From Cercopithifilaria johnstoni (lineage: Eukaryota; Nematoda; Chromadorea; Rhabditida; Onchocercidae), in the NCBI GenBank assembly GCA_916381525.1, contig CAKAEH010001981.1:186001-250000 (forward strand): DNA of 64,000 nt, in the 5' to 3' direction. The translations under genes and the position numbers were made by a program. The notes below the pieces were generated by a model. The model saw only the letters and a program-made list of their open reading frames with translations, searched no databases and was not told where the DNA came from. Below, in pieces: positions 13,001-25,992 of this stretch (the first letter of the stretch is position 1; each line of letters opens with the position of its first letter).

Positions 13001-15922
13001 CCTGACCGAAAAACTTGCGCACTACGTACATTTCCAAATATATCCTGAAATAATAAATGAGATATTTAATCAAAAGGTTCCGAAGTATGAAGATTTCATT
13101 GGATTATCACTTTTATAAAAAATGGTTAACTTACCAAAAGTTGTGCTAAAACAACTGAGCGCAAATGTGGTAATCGTTGAACAGTTTCTCTTACAAACAC
13201 CAAAACATCTTGTGCAGCATTTTCACTATCTTCAGAAAGAAATTCCATTAAAACAGGCAAAATGTTTGCTGCGACATCTGGAAATTTGACTGCAGTAGAA
13301 TGCAATGTTCGTACAAGCATTTGTCGATATCGTTCTGCCTCGTCCGCTGTTCCATCAGAAGAACGACCAACTTCCTGGAATCAGTATTTCTCAAAAATAT
13401 TGAAACATATTATCGGTCCAACACTGATGAGAAAAAGAAGTTGAAAGAATTCAAGATGTTCGGAAAATGAAAGTACCATTATGGTTACACAAGTGAAATA
13501 AAAATTTCCAAATAAATTTACAGGAGAAATACATGCTTGCTTGATTTGACATGTTGGTCTAAAAAGTATATATACAGAACTAAAGATACATAATGCTGTG
13601 TATCGATCACGACCAAAAGATACTTAATGCTGTGTATCGATCGCGACCAAAAAATATTAAAATAAGACAAATAACCTTCTTCAAATACATGACCATTTCT
13701 TCGACATTACGAGAAGAAACAAGATCCAATGCAAGTTGCAATGTCTTCTTCCGTACTTCAAGATCCGAAGCTGATAGTACGCGTAGAACGTCCATTACTA
13801 ATTCACGTAACACTTTTTCACTTGTTGGAGAAGAACGCAACTCGACTAGTCGATCCAAAACAATTAACTAAAACACTTTACCCGGAATGCCATGACGAAC
13901 TCAAAATCAGCGAAACATATTGTTCTTATCTTTGACATAAAAATTCAAAAAAATAAAATAAAATAAATAAAAAATTTAGGTTAAGAACAGTAGCACAGTA
14001 CTCTTGAGTCGGTTCATTTTAACAAAATCTGTTCCCAAATATTGCAGTAGGATTCTATTACAATTTTCCCCAACACGGCGAGTAGACGATTTATATCTAT
14101 TTTTATTAAATAAAGTTGAATCCAATTTTTTTACAGAACCTTGACATTGTTGTCAGATTCTTTCACGATAAGATCGATATAAGCTGATGCAGCAGCTTTG
14201 ATTGCAGTAGGCGCAGAGCTCAAAGTGATGAGAGTACCAGCTGCTTCGTATTTTACTGCTGGAGATGAAGACTGCAAGAGATTATAAACACAACGAATGA
14301 AGCGTGCTCGTTCTGATGGATTTGCGTGACAAACCTGAAAAAAATTTGAAATATAATGTGCAAAATTCTAAGCCAAATATCGAATTGAGAACTGCCAGAA
14401 TGCAAAAATTGAATGTAGCAAAGAAAACTTGAACACTGTACAACAAAATAAACTAAATTACCTTGTAAATGAGTTCCACGATTATAAGCTGAAGAATATC
14501 ACCAAATGTAGTAACTTGGTCGATAACTTCTGATAAATAATCTAAAGCTCTGCTTTGGTCAACATGAAGAAGCATCATAAATGCATTTCGTTTACAAGAA
14601 GCATCTTGCTCACTGTTCAGCACGCTAGACACTAATTCCGGTGCGTCCGGAATAAGAAATTCGAAATTACCTAAAAAACATAATGAAAAGAGAAAAATCA
14701 CAACTTTCAGTTGGTTGTATCAAATTTCTTGAAAGTGTCGATGTTTCAGCTAGTAACTTGAACATACGGTAAATAGTGAATATAGCCAAAACAGCATTGC
14801 GTCGAACATAGGCATGACGATGTTCGAGACATGAACGAATTGCAGGCATAAGAGGTTCCAGAAGTTCTGGCTCACGAAGTTTGCATAAAAACCTGTTATA
14901 AAATAATTTTTTTCCACATTCGAGTTTTTTTGTCGTGAAAAAATAATATCAAACATGGCACACTAGGAATCAAAATCTGTAAAGTTTTGTCATAGATTTT
15001 AAATATTATTGACAACTACTGAGAATTATACACCAGTGATTGGCACCATTCATATAAAAAGAAAGAAAAGAAAAAACAAATAAGCGATTTTAGTCATGCT
15101 AAGTAATGAAGCAGAACAGTTTACCTTAGTGTGGATCCTCGAATGAATTCATTCGGATGTTGCAAATCTTTGCGGTACGCATCACACACTAATATCATTT
15201 CATGTAGCAATTTGCCATCTGATGCAGTCTGAACAATTCTCTTGAAGAATAAAGAAACCACACATTAATATTTTAGGATCACCGGCAAAATTCATATATC
15301 ACGAGTGGTGCACCTTGTACATCGAATATCATCTCTCAAAAAGCAGTCAACAAATTCACTATTAAGTCGAATTAAATAATTCAGCAGCATGATAAACAAA
15401 AAACACAATTTACCTTGGGGACGATCTCGAAAAACAAAAGAAGCAGCTTTTTGATTGTATGGTCGGATGTGGGCAAACAAAATCGAATCACCTGCATCAT
15501 CATACCTTGTCCTATCTTTTCTCCGTTCATTATCATCATAATCAGTTTCTTCAATGCATCTGTTTTTGCTTTAACGTCACCTGCAATTAAAAAAGTTTCG
15601 TGATTTAAAATAAATCAACAGAGACAATAATAAGTGAAAATCTACATAACTACTAAAATCAATACATCATCATCCTTATCGATACCATTAATAGTTTAGT
15701 ACTATATAACTTTAGTGTGAGAAAGTGCTTTAAAATACACTATCACATGCACATCATCAATTACTGTCATCATCATCATTATTATCATTCCGAGTATGGT
15801 AGGCTAAATGAACTGAAATATTAACCTCTTTCGAATTTCTCTTTCAGCTGCACTTCACTTGGTATTTCAAAATCACTTGGTACATGGATCAACGTATAAC
15901 ACGGCAACTCTCCTGACGACAT
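10025..15922 (-). CDS. copb-1: Coatomer subunit beta (beta-COP)
   Basis: Subunit of the COPI coat that drives Golgi-to-ER and intra-Golgi vesicle traffic. Eighteen minus-strand exons: 15922-15826, 15580-15414, 15228-15125, 14892-14768, 14670-14462, 14334-14140, 13867-13676, 13374-13135, 13044-12829, 12728-12542, 12397-12280, 12141-12001, 11793-11619, 11344-11132, 10914-10717, 10592-10496, 10343-10168, 10087-10025; 970 residues, against about 953 in human. Near-identical family blocks include NEFIRGSTLRFLCKL, LEHRHAYVRRNAVLAI, SSPAVKYEAAGTL, KKTLQLALDLVSSRNVEE, GFSDPVYAEAYV and GHIRIRAKSQGMALSLGDK. The N-terminal half is the armadillo/HEAT-like adaptin trunk; the C-terminal third is the coatomer beta appendage-type domain. 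The start ATG at 15922 gives an N-terminus of family length (CYTLIHVPSD). The last exon adds a tail about nine residues longer than human. The most securely identified gene here. Confidence 0.97.
13584..13651. repeat. 34-bp tandem duplication in a beta-COP intron
   Basis: Two adjacent 34-bp units, 13584-13617 and 13618-13651, differing at only two positions, inside the intron between beta-COP exons 13867-13676 and 13374-13135. High identity implies a recent duplication. Confidence 0.9.
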
Positions 15923-16282
15923 CCTTGTTCACCACTGCAATAACATTTTACAATAGCATCACTTTTAACTCAACACTCCGATGCATAGTGCTTGATGTAT
16001 GGCAATTGTACAACACAGAACTAGTCTGTGTTAAGCCCGCACACAGAAAACTTATCCGGTATTACGTACTACAACACATAATATTTCATGTTTCCATTAT
16101 CAGATCATAAAATGAAAACTTGACAAATGGTGAATGACCTAATGTGAATCAAATGTCAAAGTATCTCAGACAGATAACAGTTATGAAATTCTATCGAACT
16201 GAATATAATCAATCCTAGAGCAGTGAAAAAAAACGAAAATGAGCAGCAGAACCAAATAACGCTGACTAAAAACATGAAAACG
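15923..16282. other. Upstream region of beta-COP
   Basis: No gene recognised. It lies between the beta-COP start and the first exon-like segment on the plus strand, so if the latter is real this would be a head-to-head promoter region. Confidence 0.4.
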
Positions 16283-16402
16283 ATGTCTGCCCCGCTGACA
16301 GTCCATGTAATTTGCACTCCTTATGAAACGACTGCAGTCGTAACGGTGTCGCGTCAAAAATTGTTCCTCCCATTTGAAGAAAATGAAATAGATTGCATGT
16401 AA
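16274..16402 (+). CDS. Possible first exon, unrecognised protein
   Basis: An open frame from ATG 16274 (or 16283) to TAA 16400-16402 encodes about 42 residues, including PLTVHVICTPYETTAVVTV. Its composition is unlike the surrounding AT-rich DNA. A donor-like GTAATA follows base 16398, so it may instead be a spliced first exon. I recognise no family. It could join the segments at about 17,061-17,503, but no phase-consistent chain was proved. Confidence 0.3.
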   Translation: MKTMSAPLTVHVICTPYETTAVVTVSRQKLFLPFEENEIDCM

Positions 16403-16613
16403 TACGCTGTTAACTGCTGCATACGCATTAAAATTTGTCCTGGATCTTCACGTTACATCGTTGACTTCCATCGATTCTTTGCATCTTCTTCATCTCCATG
16501 TTATTTTTGCCCACATTTTATAGCTTAATTTTTGTGTCAGTTGTATGGGAATATCTTTATAACTCAGATCCGCTCGATCTTTGGACATCTTTGGACACAA
16601 TTGTTTACATCTT

Positions 16614-16910
16614 TCATTTCAGTAATTTGCTTAAAATAGGAAGTTTATTGGATGTATAGAGTGCAGACGACCAATATTCATTAAGTGAATGGCAGCTGCT
16701 ACATCCGAATGTGTTTCTGTAAGTTTCCTCAATTATATCAAATCTGAAATCACATATCTTTAAGGTGGATACTTTATGAGGTATGAATTGGTAGGTGGCT
16801 GAGAAGAGGTCAATTTCAGTTAATTGTTGCATCGGACTCAACATACGTTTAAATTCCCGGAGGTTGAGCTTTGGTATAAATTGAAGAAAGATTCGAGCAC
16901 ATACTGGCAT
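16614..16910 (-). CDS. Unrecognised minus-strand open frame
   Basis: 98 codons from ATG 16910. Contains a stretch reading LTEIDLFSATYQFIPH that recalls leucine-rich repeats of F-box proteins, but not strongly enough to assign. It overlaps the span of plus-strand candidates, so at most one strand is likely to be right here. Confidence 0.25.
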   Translation of the reverse strand: MPVCARIFLQFIPKLNLREFKRMLSPMQQLTEIDLFSATYQFIPHKVSTLKICDFRFDIIEETYRNTFGCSSCHSLNEYWSSALYTSNKLPILSKLLK

Positions 16911-17060
16911 ACATAAAGCGGAGTTGTTAATTCAGATATTATCATTCAGCTTATTAAAGGACGTATGTATATTTAGATCGAATCGACGTATGTATATTTT
17001 GGGACATTAAAACTTCGAGTAGTAAAGCCTACTGTTGTGCATATAAATCATATCATTATT

Positions 17061-17543
17061 AATGTGTACGATGTGAATAATGCACAGAGGCTTTCCATAC
17101 AGATTGCCTCCAAACATATCTGTAAAGCATTGGTAAGTCACTTCTATGTAAGTATTGTATCCTTTTTTGACGATCCTTTCGAAGTATGTTATAGAGAAAG
17201 TAATGATGACTTCCTAAAAACTGTAGCTGTTGAAAAGCATGAAGCGAAAGCTAAGATAATTAAAAACATGAAGCGGAAAACTAGGGTAATTAAAATCATT
17301 TTTAGATCGTCTCTGTCTTTCCATATCCTTTTCTAATGCTTGCAGCTTTGTCAGAGTGGCCAACATAAAGCAATAGCTTTTCTGGTTAACCGATTCTGTG
17401 CTGGCAAAATTCGAGAAACGCTGCACATTGCTTCAATGCCAGAAGCAACGATCGGAAAGAGTGCTCCTTACTTCGATTCAGAAAGTGCACGTGTTTGCCA
17501 GAGGTACATGTGCGATGGATTTTTGAGTATGAAAATATCTTGA
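17061..17543 (+). CDS. Two exon-like segments, unrecognised protein
   Basis: Segment one ends at 17131 before a GTAAGT donor (reading SIQIASKHICKAL). Segment two starts at 17346 after TTGCAG and reads CQSGQHKAIAFLVNRFCAGK and onward to TGA 17541-17543, or to a GTACAT donor after 17503. Both are in phase 0 and read like protein, but I recognise no family. Confidence is limited by the lack of a proven first exon. Confidence 0.3.
17238..17296. repeat. 29-bp imperfect tandem duplication
   Basis: Two related copies starting at 17238 and 17267 (CATGAAGCG...AATTAAAA). The period is not a multiple of three, which argues against this stretch being coding. Confidence 0.7.
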
Positions 17544-17562
17544 AAGAAAAATTCAAATGATT

Positions 17563-17690
17563 ATCTAGCGAAGCTTAAAGATTTTTCGTTTCCATTCTGC
17601 TGTTTCTTCTTTACCGTTTTTATCACGAGTAGCTTTTTTCATTACACATGTGGTTGGCGAACTTTTTTCTCCTTCAGAATCTTTCTCCTT
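17563..17690 (-). CDS. Possible minus-strand terminal exon, unrecognised
   Basis: On the minus strand an AG at about 17,691 is followed by some 42 charged codons (including EKSSPTTCVMKKATRDKNG and EWKRKIFKLR) ending at a stop near 17,563. No upstream partner exon was found before the SUMO protease start, so it may be spurious. Confidence 0.2.
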
Positions 17691-17976
17691 CGGAATTCTG
17701 TTAAATGATGAAGGAAAGTAGTGAACTTTAATCCAAAAAGTGGAAATGAAAACAGTTTGCTTTGCATTACATCAAACTGAAAATTTTATTACAATAAAAT
17801 ATCATCATTACATCAAAGTTTTTTGTTTTTATTTATTGCATCAAAATACAGTTTCAAATTAGACCATCAAGATTCTAGTGTTTTATAACATATTTTAAGA
17901 AAACAAAAAACTGCATTAACTTGAAAATTTTTTAAGGTATATATTGGTTGATATAACCAAATGTAATAAAGACGAT

Positions 17977-20900
17977 ATGGATTTATTAAAGCGGGTTTTG
18001 CGTTTAGTAGAGGAAACCAGATTGCTTTTCAAGGCTCAAAGTATTGCGCAGGGAGTAGTTATAAACGCATCAACAGGAAACTTTTTCGGTAATTTTTATC
18101 TGTCTTTGTCATTTTGATTTCAAAAATTTTTGACAAAATTAGATAATATTGTTGCTCTAAACAAATAGCTTTTTACAAAGTCGACATTTATCCATATTTT
18201 ATGTTTTTATTGCGAAAGTCTTTGTAATATGCTGAAGTCTTCTTTACTGTTTTATATTGGGATTAATTTCAAAACATTTCCAAGCAGTTTATCGAACCAT
18301 TTTTGATTATCGGCATTGGCTTAAATTTTTGTATTTGGAGCTGTTGGTCGAGCTGTCTCAAGTTTGGCGAAACAGCATTATTTAGTTTAATAATGCAAAT
18401 ATATTTGACACACAGGAGACATGGATGAAAATGATTTCGTTACTCTGATGCGAGATATTGGATTGAATGTGAGACAAGTTTCGGGAACTATGCCGAGTCT
18501 GGCATCACGCCTAATTGACAGTAATGCACCTAATGCTGCCTCTAGAGATACTCCTTTACAACCGTCACAAATGTTTCTTCACAAGCAGCCTCACGTATTT
18601 GTCAACAGTCGACGACCATTATCATCTGTAAATTGCTTTGTTATGACAAAATTTAGGCGAATTAAATTGGGATAGTAGTCTAAAATTAGGATACTAATCT
18701 TAAAATTTTGTGCATATTTGTATCCAAGAAACACTGCTTAATCCTTTGAAAAATAGAAATTATGACAATTTCAATTAGTATTTTTTAACTTATTTTGCTA
18801 TGATAGTGTACAACGATGAAAAGAAAGTATTAAAATACAACAAAATCTATGTTTTAAGCGAATTGGAATATCGAATTGGCATTCTAGGCGTTCAGACTTC
18901 TTTTGGTTTACAATATAGTTTATATAGTTCTGAATCAAACAGTTTCAGCAATGAAATTCTTTCAGGTTCGCTCGCAGGAAATTATCAAACCATCAGATGT
19001 TCAGCAGCTCAGAGGCACCGCATATGATCAGTCTAATTCAACGTGTGTTGTGCAACATCGTCCAATCACTGTTAACATTGTACGTGTAGGACCGCCTCGA
19101 TGCAGTTCATCATCGTTCGATTCCTCTAGTAGTATACCCGTAATTTTTCATCTTAATTTTTCTCGCACCTCTTTTTGTGAATGAAAGGATTTGTTGAATT
19201 CCTATTGATTTTCTTAAAAAATATTCCCAAAGTTTCTTGAAAACTAAACTTTCGCAAGTCATCGTAGTTAATGACTGTGAGAAGATTAATATTAATTTAT
19301 AAGATGCTATTTTTTAACTGAACGTAGTGAGCAGTATGCAGTAATCTTTACTTGATCTTTTCTGAAAAGTTGTAAGAACATGTGTCCTCTGCCATTAAAT
19401 AGTTCGTAAAATCAGAAGTGTAAATTGTAAACCAAGCATGCTTGTTAAGGTGTCTCACAGACGTAATTCTGTCATAACTCAGTCAGTAACGACGCCAAAG
19501 AGTACACGAATTGTCGGCCGATCCCCAACCAAAAAGGTCTCAGTTTTGACACACACAGGAATACAGTCACGAACGATCAAGCAGGAGTTGAATATTTCTG
19601 AACTGTCATTAAGTGGTATATCTAGCGAACCGTCAACCTCACATTATGGAATGCCATCGGAAGCGAAAATGTCGAATCAAGGATCTAAACGAATAGTACA
19701 TGTTATTGATGATGACGACGATGAAGGTGGTCCCGTATGTCTCTATATTATTTGTAGAAAAACAATAATATTCGTTTTGTTGCAAAACTGAGGAAATGAT
19801 AAGCATCATCTTGAAAATAGATTAAGACCTGAACACAAGATAGTTGTTTACTCAAAAAACGCAATTTCACATTTTTTTACCTTTTTATCTGTTAGATTTT
19901 GTTTTAGCGAAATATATATATATGCATGTTTAATTTTTAAATTAGATTTTTTAAAAACTTTCTTGGATTATCTCTTTTTATTTTGCTTGTTGTGATTAGG
20001 AATTTTTTAGGTTTCTGATAGAAATTTTCAGTTTTCATTTTTGTGTATGCAGTTGTCAGATGTGCATATGGGAGTTATCAGACCTGGATTAATTAAGTGG
20101 CAGGGACTTCTGGACTTCTGAGAGCTTAATTGATCGGAATCTCTTCATTATTTAATTTAATTAATTAATGCTTTTTTTTAAAGCGGTGAATCAATTCAAT
20201 AAATTATACAAACTAACATGACTCATTATAAACTTTTTGCGTCAGATGAGAAACAATTACGACTATTTATGTTTCGGTGACTCTTGCATTGAGTTTCATC
20301 TGTTAATTGCTTAATTTCATCTGTAAGCATGTCAACATAAAGTAAGCGTGTAATCTGGTTAAACGTGATTCTTTATCATCAAAATTTGTAGATTATGAAC
20401 GACTAAGTTTCCTGATGTGAATTTAAGATTTGTTATATCATAAGTTTGGAATTTAAGAGAACAGGAAATTTGATTTTAACAGATAAGCATTATGTTTTAA
20501 GGGGAATTTTTAAATCATAGGATTAGAAACCAGTGACTTTGAGCTTTTTTGTGTGAAAATTATCCATTTTTTTCCAGTTGAAATTTGCAAAGGGACCGAA
20601 ACTGGATTTGTTATTAAATTATCCTCGTGACCAACCAACCATATCAATTCACTATGCTGATGTAGAGTATTTGAGACCAAACGAAATGTTGAATGATACA
20701 ATCATAGAATTTTATTTAAAATACATACAGATGGAATTAGTATCATCAGAGAGGTAAAGAATAGTTACTTTTTTTCTCATTTGGTTTTTAACAATTCATT
20801 TCGTATTTCACTGTTATAACTGTGATAATCACGAAAATTCATAACTTGTTTTAAACAAATCTAACCCTTGTGTACTAGTGTAACAAGACTGTATTACACT

Positions 20901-23160
20901 TTCAGGCTTCTTATAATTCGTGATTTTTTCCAGGCGTCCATCCATTTTTATATTCAACCCTTTTTTCTATTCTCGGTTAACACAAATGCCGCCTACTGGT
21001 TCTAGTGTAATTCGCACCATTTCTTCCCGCGCAAATTGGGTCAGTCTATTGGTGAAAAAGTATACTCTTATATTAATATGATCATATAACTTAAATTTAG
21101 TCTATTTATCGCTGAAAGAAATAGCAGGGCTAGAGCATCTAATACAAAATTTTCACAATTTTGAGAAAAAATTGATGAAAATTATTGGATACATAGTATG
21201 ATTACAAATAGATAAGTCGAAAAAGTCTTTTCTAACACTGAAATAATGTCACTTTCTAGGAGCAAGAAATTTTTGCATTTTTTGATTTATCGCTATTTCG
21301 ACAGAGTATTCATTATTTTTGTTTCATCTCCTTTATTAGCGTTTCCAGATTGCTGAAAATTATAAGGGAGTGCGAACATGGACCAAGAATGTGGACATCT
21401 TCAGTGCTGATTATATTGTTGTCCCCATTGTTGAAGATATCCATTGGTCAGTCTCTTTTTCAGAGTGCATCTTAATTGAATATGATCTTCCATTATCTCC
21501 ACCTAGTTCGAAAGCAAATTCACATTTTCAATTTTCACTGAGAACTTTAGTATTTAATAAATAACGGAAGTAAAAGATAATATCAAGGTGATTATTCTGA
21601 AGGAAACAATCAGTTTGACTTTGTTACTCAAGCTTCTTAAATGTAGCTGGTTTCAAATCTTGATGTTACAAATTCTACTCCAGGTACTTAGCTATAATTA
21701 CTTTCCCTCGATACTCTATTGTGAATCGTGTGCCAGAAACAGCGAATTGCAAGGAGGATGATGCTTTACCAAAAAGGCTAAGGAAAACGTGTATTATTGT
21801 ACTGGATTCATTAGCCGATGCTACAGATATGAAGAGGTATAAATGTGAACTTTGCTCTACTAATAATAAAAGTCCTTATGTGAACCAAATCCTGCACAAT
21901 ATCAAAATCTAGCTAATATGATGATCTTCTCTATCAAACAAGATCACTTAAGCAAGGTATTAATGCTCTTTAATATTGTTGAAAATAATTTACAGAAAAT
22001 TAACAGTTCCTGTTCTGAGGGAATATCTTGTTTGTGAATATGAAGATAAAAGAAAATTGAAGGATGGAGATACAAAGTATTTTGCAAAAGAATTAATTGA
22101 AAAGGTGAGGTTTTTATGCATAACTTTATTTTTGTGACATTTTTTATCAAAATTTTTTTTGGTGCGTTAAATTTCGATTTTTTAATTTAATAGTTGTCAA
22201 GATACTTTAGATTGTACCGTTTCCTGTTCCTCAACAAAGAAACTATACAGATTGTGGACTATTTCTTTTGAAATTCGCTGAATGTTTCTTGTTGAAACCA
22301 CCGTCAGTAAGTGTCTTTCGAATTTAAACGGTATGAAATGTAAACGATATCTTCTTAATGTTGTAAAAACACCTCTTTTAATAGTGAAAACTGAGCTGAG
22401 AATGACTCATAAAGTATTTAATTTCAATATTTTTAGAAAGCAGTACTTATTTTGATCATTGTTTGCCTTATCGGTTCCATGTGCCTCAATATTACATATT
22501 TTTAATGGTAATTTACAGACTTGAACAGGGCAGTTTCGAGTTCTCCTAGCACCGCGTAGTAAAAAAGATTCATAATAATTTTTGATGGAGATTGTTTTAG
22601 ATATTAAATCCCTGTGAAAATCAGTGTGACGAAGAGTATTTTGCAAGATTTTTTTCTAGTTTATAACTCGAAATGATTCATTTCGACGATGGTATCCAAA
22701 TTTTACAATCAGAGGCATGAGGAGGGCTATTCTTACAAAGCTAAAATCAGCATGTGATGAAGAAGCATGGCAAGCGTATGAAGAATATTCTAGAAATCGC
22801 GATGTAAACAAAAAATCGGTTGAAGACATTCTTCCAAAGCAATCAGCCCATAGTCGTTCATGTCAGTTATTAAATATAAAGCAAATTAATTTGCATTTAT
22901 TTGTGATTTTTGCTTTTTGCCGCGTCGGCTACGCAAAATTTCAAGATTCCATCCAGAATATGGTGAAATTTTTGTTTGAATTTTTCATATTAATATAAGT
23001 TCTTTTTGTTTAATCCTTTTTCCTTCATATTTCAATACTGATTGTAATTGCAGCATCACCAGTACCGCGCCGGCGAACACTAAGTACTGGAGATTGTGAT
23101 GTAGGTTGGAGTGGACATTTTGGTCGGAGACGGTCACTTCCTGCTCGCCTTTTTTATTGA
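17977..23160 (+). CDS. ulp-2: SUMO-specific protease, SENP6/7 (ULP-2) type
   Basis: Cysteine protease (peptidase family C48) expected to remove SUMO chains from proteins. Twelve exons: 17977-18088, 18416-18627, 18966-19139, 19450-19734, 20578-20753, 20934-21039, 21349-21446, 21684-21836, 21996-22104, 22211-22306, 22660-22861, 23054-23160; 609 residues. The first ~260 residues are a low-complexity Ser-rich region ending in an acidic run (VIDDDDDEG). The catalytic domain starts at about residue 275 (ADVEYLRPNEMLND). Triad: His387 in DIHWYLAII, Asp429 in IVLDSL, Cys490 in YTDCGLFLL; Gln483/484 (PQQ) fits the oxyanion position. A long insert between the His and Asp strands is typical of SENP6/7 rather than SENP1/2. 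After the domain come TIRGMRRAIL and a basic Arg-rich tail. The acceptor at 19449 is weak but is the only one in phase. A stop precedes the start ATG in frame. Confidence 0.92.
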
Positions 23161-24262
23161 TCTTATTTGCCTTTCCTTTTCAAATTTTGATTTTATGAGT
23201 ATGAAACATCAATGCAGAAAACCAGTGATGCTACTTTTTAAACAAATATACAGGTTTTTAGTGTGCCAGTTAATAATTATTTACTGTTTATCGTGTTATT
23301 CGAATTTGTTTCTCAACAATTTACATTTCAAACAGGAAGTGATAATGCATTAAAAGAATTCTCAAGATACTTAATTACGGTTAATTTAGGAATCCTAAAG
23401 CTGTATGGATAAAGAAAGTTCAAGTAGAAAATGGTTTACTAAAAAGTTCAATAAATTTAAATTGTAAGCAGGTGTTGATCACTACAAAAAACTGTTTGAA
23501 TAGGTTATAAATTACTTTAAATCAGAGTACAGCATTTCAAAATTATTGAGATGATGGGAATTGCCCATGTTACTCTTTAGAAATTTTGATCTAATTATCA
23601 ATGTTTCTTATCATTAGTGAAGGCAATTGTTAACTTAGGCAACGAATTTGATCGAAAAATTTTTCTGCAATGAAATTCGTATTTTGATTTAGTGATTACA
23701 TTCAAATAAACTGCGGTTGCTGAAAAGCATTTAGGAAAGAAGAATGCTAGATAAAGAAATAAAAAGGGTAGGATGAATTGTTATAAAAAATGTGCAGTTT
23801 GTTTTATAATTCATCGGAAATTTTCTCTGTTCAATATTTTTTAGGAATTCTTCATTTGTGTATTGTTAGCGATCAATGTGATAATAGTTTTACTGGATTT
23901 TTTTCATTAAAATACTGTTGTTAATTATGTTGCTTAACGCTTGATTTCCACGACGTTTTTCGTTGATTCTATATCAAAAGTTATATGGTGATAGTCAACG
24001 TTACTATATTTTCACTGAGAAGTAATTCGTTTACCAGAATTCTGCAAATTGGTTTTAAGCATATCAAGTGATTTAAGACAGAAAACTATTAAACGTTATT
24101 TCTCTTTATTTCTTGCGGGAACTGGTCTAGTATGTGACTGAAAGTAAATGGTCCCTGGGAAGTGCTACCAAACTCAAATTGCTGGTTTCCGATGAAGTTC
24201 TGGGAGTGTCATCTTTTCAGGATTAGCGTTTTCGTCGGGCTCTTTCTATTCGGTTATTCATC
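23161..24262. other. Intergenic, SUMO protease 3' region to beta-3 5' region
   Basis: AT-rich with no convincing exon. A TTTTCAG ending at 24220 lies 42 bp before the proteasome beta-3 start and is a candidate spliced-leader acceptor. Confidence 0.6.
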
Positions 24263-25397
24263 ATGTCTATTATGAGCTATACTGGTGGCACTATTCTGGC
24301 AATGGCAGGAAATGATTGTGTTTGTATTGCTTCTGATTTGCGACTTGGCGAACAGATGACCACGATCGCTACGAATGTGAAAAAGGTCATTTTTTTAATG
24401 TTTGCAAAGTAAATTACCATTAATTTCAGGGTTGCACACTGTTTTTGGAGTAAGGAAAGAGGTAGAGAAGTAGATTTGATTTCGAGTTGGTGACTAGTTA
24501 ACGCGGATAAAATCACCGAGCTGAATTCTTTTTCATTTTCTCCTCCAAAATATCTTTCATATTGCAGGTTCACAAACTGGGCGAGAAAGTTTATATCGGT
24601 TTAGGTGGGTTTCATTCGGACGCTAAAACAGTTCTTGATAAAATCACTTTCCGGAAAAATCTATACGAACTAAGGGAGAATCGGAAGATAAAACCTGAGG
24701 TAAGCACAGATTTCGAAGTGTGACGTTTAACGTGTGACATCTTTGTAACTATTAGATCTATCAAATAGAGGGAGAATTAGAGGGTGATCGCTAAAAGAGA
24801 GGAATTTCCGGATTTCAAGAAATGTGTGCTTTTATTCATTAAATCTAATTTTTTTAAGGTGGCAGCCGTGATGGTATCGAATCTGTTGTATCAGCATCGA
24901 TTTGGTGGTTACTTCACAGAACCACTGATAGCAGGTCTCGATCCGACGACCAATAAACCATACATTTGTGGCATGGATACTATAGGTTGCATCTCTGCTC
25001 CCAACGACTTTGTTGCCGTGGGAACGGGGACTGAATATCTGTTAGGCGTCTGTGAAGGTCTATTTGTTTCACATTGTGCGAATTTGTCATATGATTCTTG
25101 ATATATTATATGTGTCATATTTCCTATTCAAAAACACTTAAATACTCTCATTTCTGCTTGGGTAAGAATTGCAGGATGTTTGTTCGAAACTACTCATGAG
25201 TCTTATTTTTTTTCAACTTTGTCGGGATTTCAGGATTTTGGAAAGAGGGTATGGGTTCTGATGAGTTATTCGAAGCGACAGCGCAGTCAATGCTATCTGC
25301 AATGGAACGTGATGCCGCTTCCGGTTGGGGTGTGGTCGTTTATACAATAACTAAAGATAAAGTTAATGTAAAAACCATTAAAGCTAGGATGGATTAA
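24263..25397 (+). CDS. pbs-3: Proteasome subunit beta type-3
   Basis: Non-catalytic subunit of the 20S proteasome beta ring. Four exons: 24263-24385, 24568-24699, 24859-25057, 25234-25397; 205 residues, the same length as human PSMB3. The N-terminus (MSIMSYTGG) has no propeptide or processing site, as expected for beta-3. Other conserved blocks are TEPLIAGLDP and the C-terminal KARMD. The central exon carries RFGGYFTEP. The start is fixed by homology. Gene orientation is tail to tail with the mitochondrial bS21m gene. Confidence 0.97.
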
Positions 25398-25992
25398 AGC
25401 TATGAGTTGTCCAGTTCTCCCTAATTTGCATTAAAATCTGAACAACTTACGAGTTTTTAATATTAATAGCTAAGATCCATTCTTTACACGACATATAGAT
25501 TTTCAGAAGGTAGCTCATGATACCAACCAAAAGTTTGTAAATCAGGGCAAAAACTTTTTACTTGTCTCAATTTACTTTTAAAAAAGCAAAAGGAAATCTT
25601 TGACCTTGTTGTTTGGTTTTTTAATATTTTATTTAATTTGTATGCATCAATAAAAATCTATTTATTTTATAATAACACTAATAAACCATCTAGAAAGGAA
25701 AAATTTTATTAAACAATTCAACCGCAAATGTCTGCGAAACCAAAGATGGGATAGTTCAGCACGGATAAAAAGCCACCCTAGTTTTCACTTTCCTTACTGA
25801 ACGATCTTTCAGCAAAACCATCGAGACTGTTCCTTAATCATCATAAAGATATCACCTTTCAATTCAACGATGACAATAAAAATATCTGTATTTCCATTTG
25901 TAATGAATGTGATTCATAAAAACGACACCGAAAGTTTGAAGTGGAAGTGGAGAAGAGGGATTAAATATGCACATGCAATACCAATGACGGAG
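25398..25992. other. Tail-to-tail intergenic region
   Basis: 3' regions of the proteasome beta-3 and bS21m genes; AATAAA at about 25,649 on the plus strand suits the former. Nothing else seen. Confidence 0.6.

Noticed and set aside
17214..17426. Minus-strand coiled-coil-like frame (LATLTKLQALEKDMERQ)
   Set aside because: No usable donor, wrong order relative to the other minus-strand segment, and it overlaps a better plus-strand segment with a strong acceptor.
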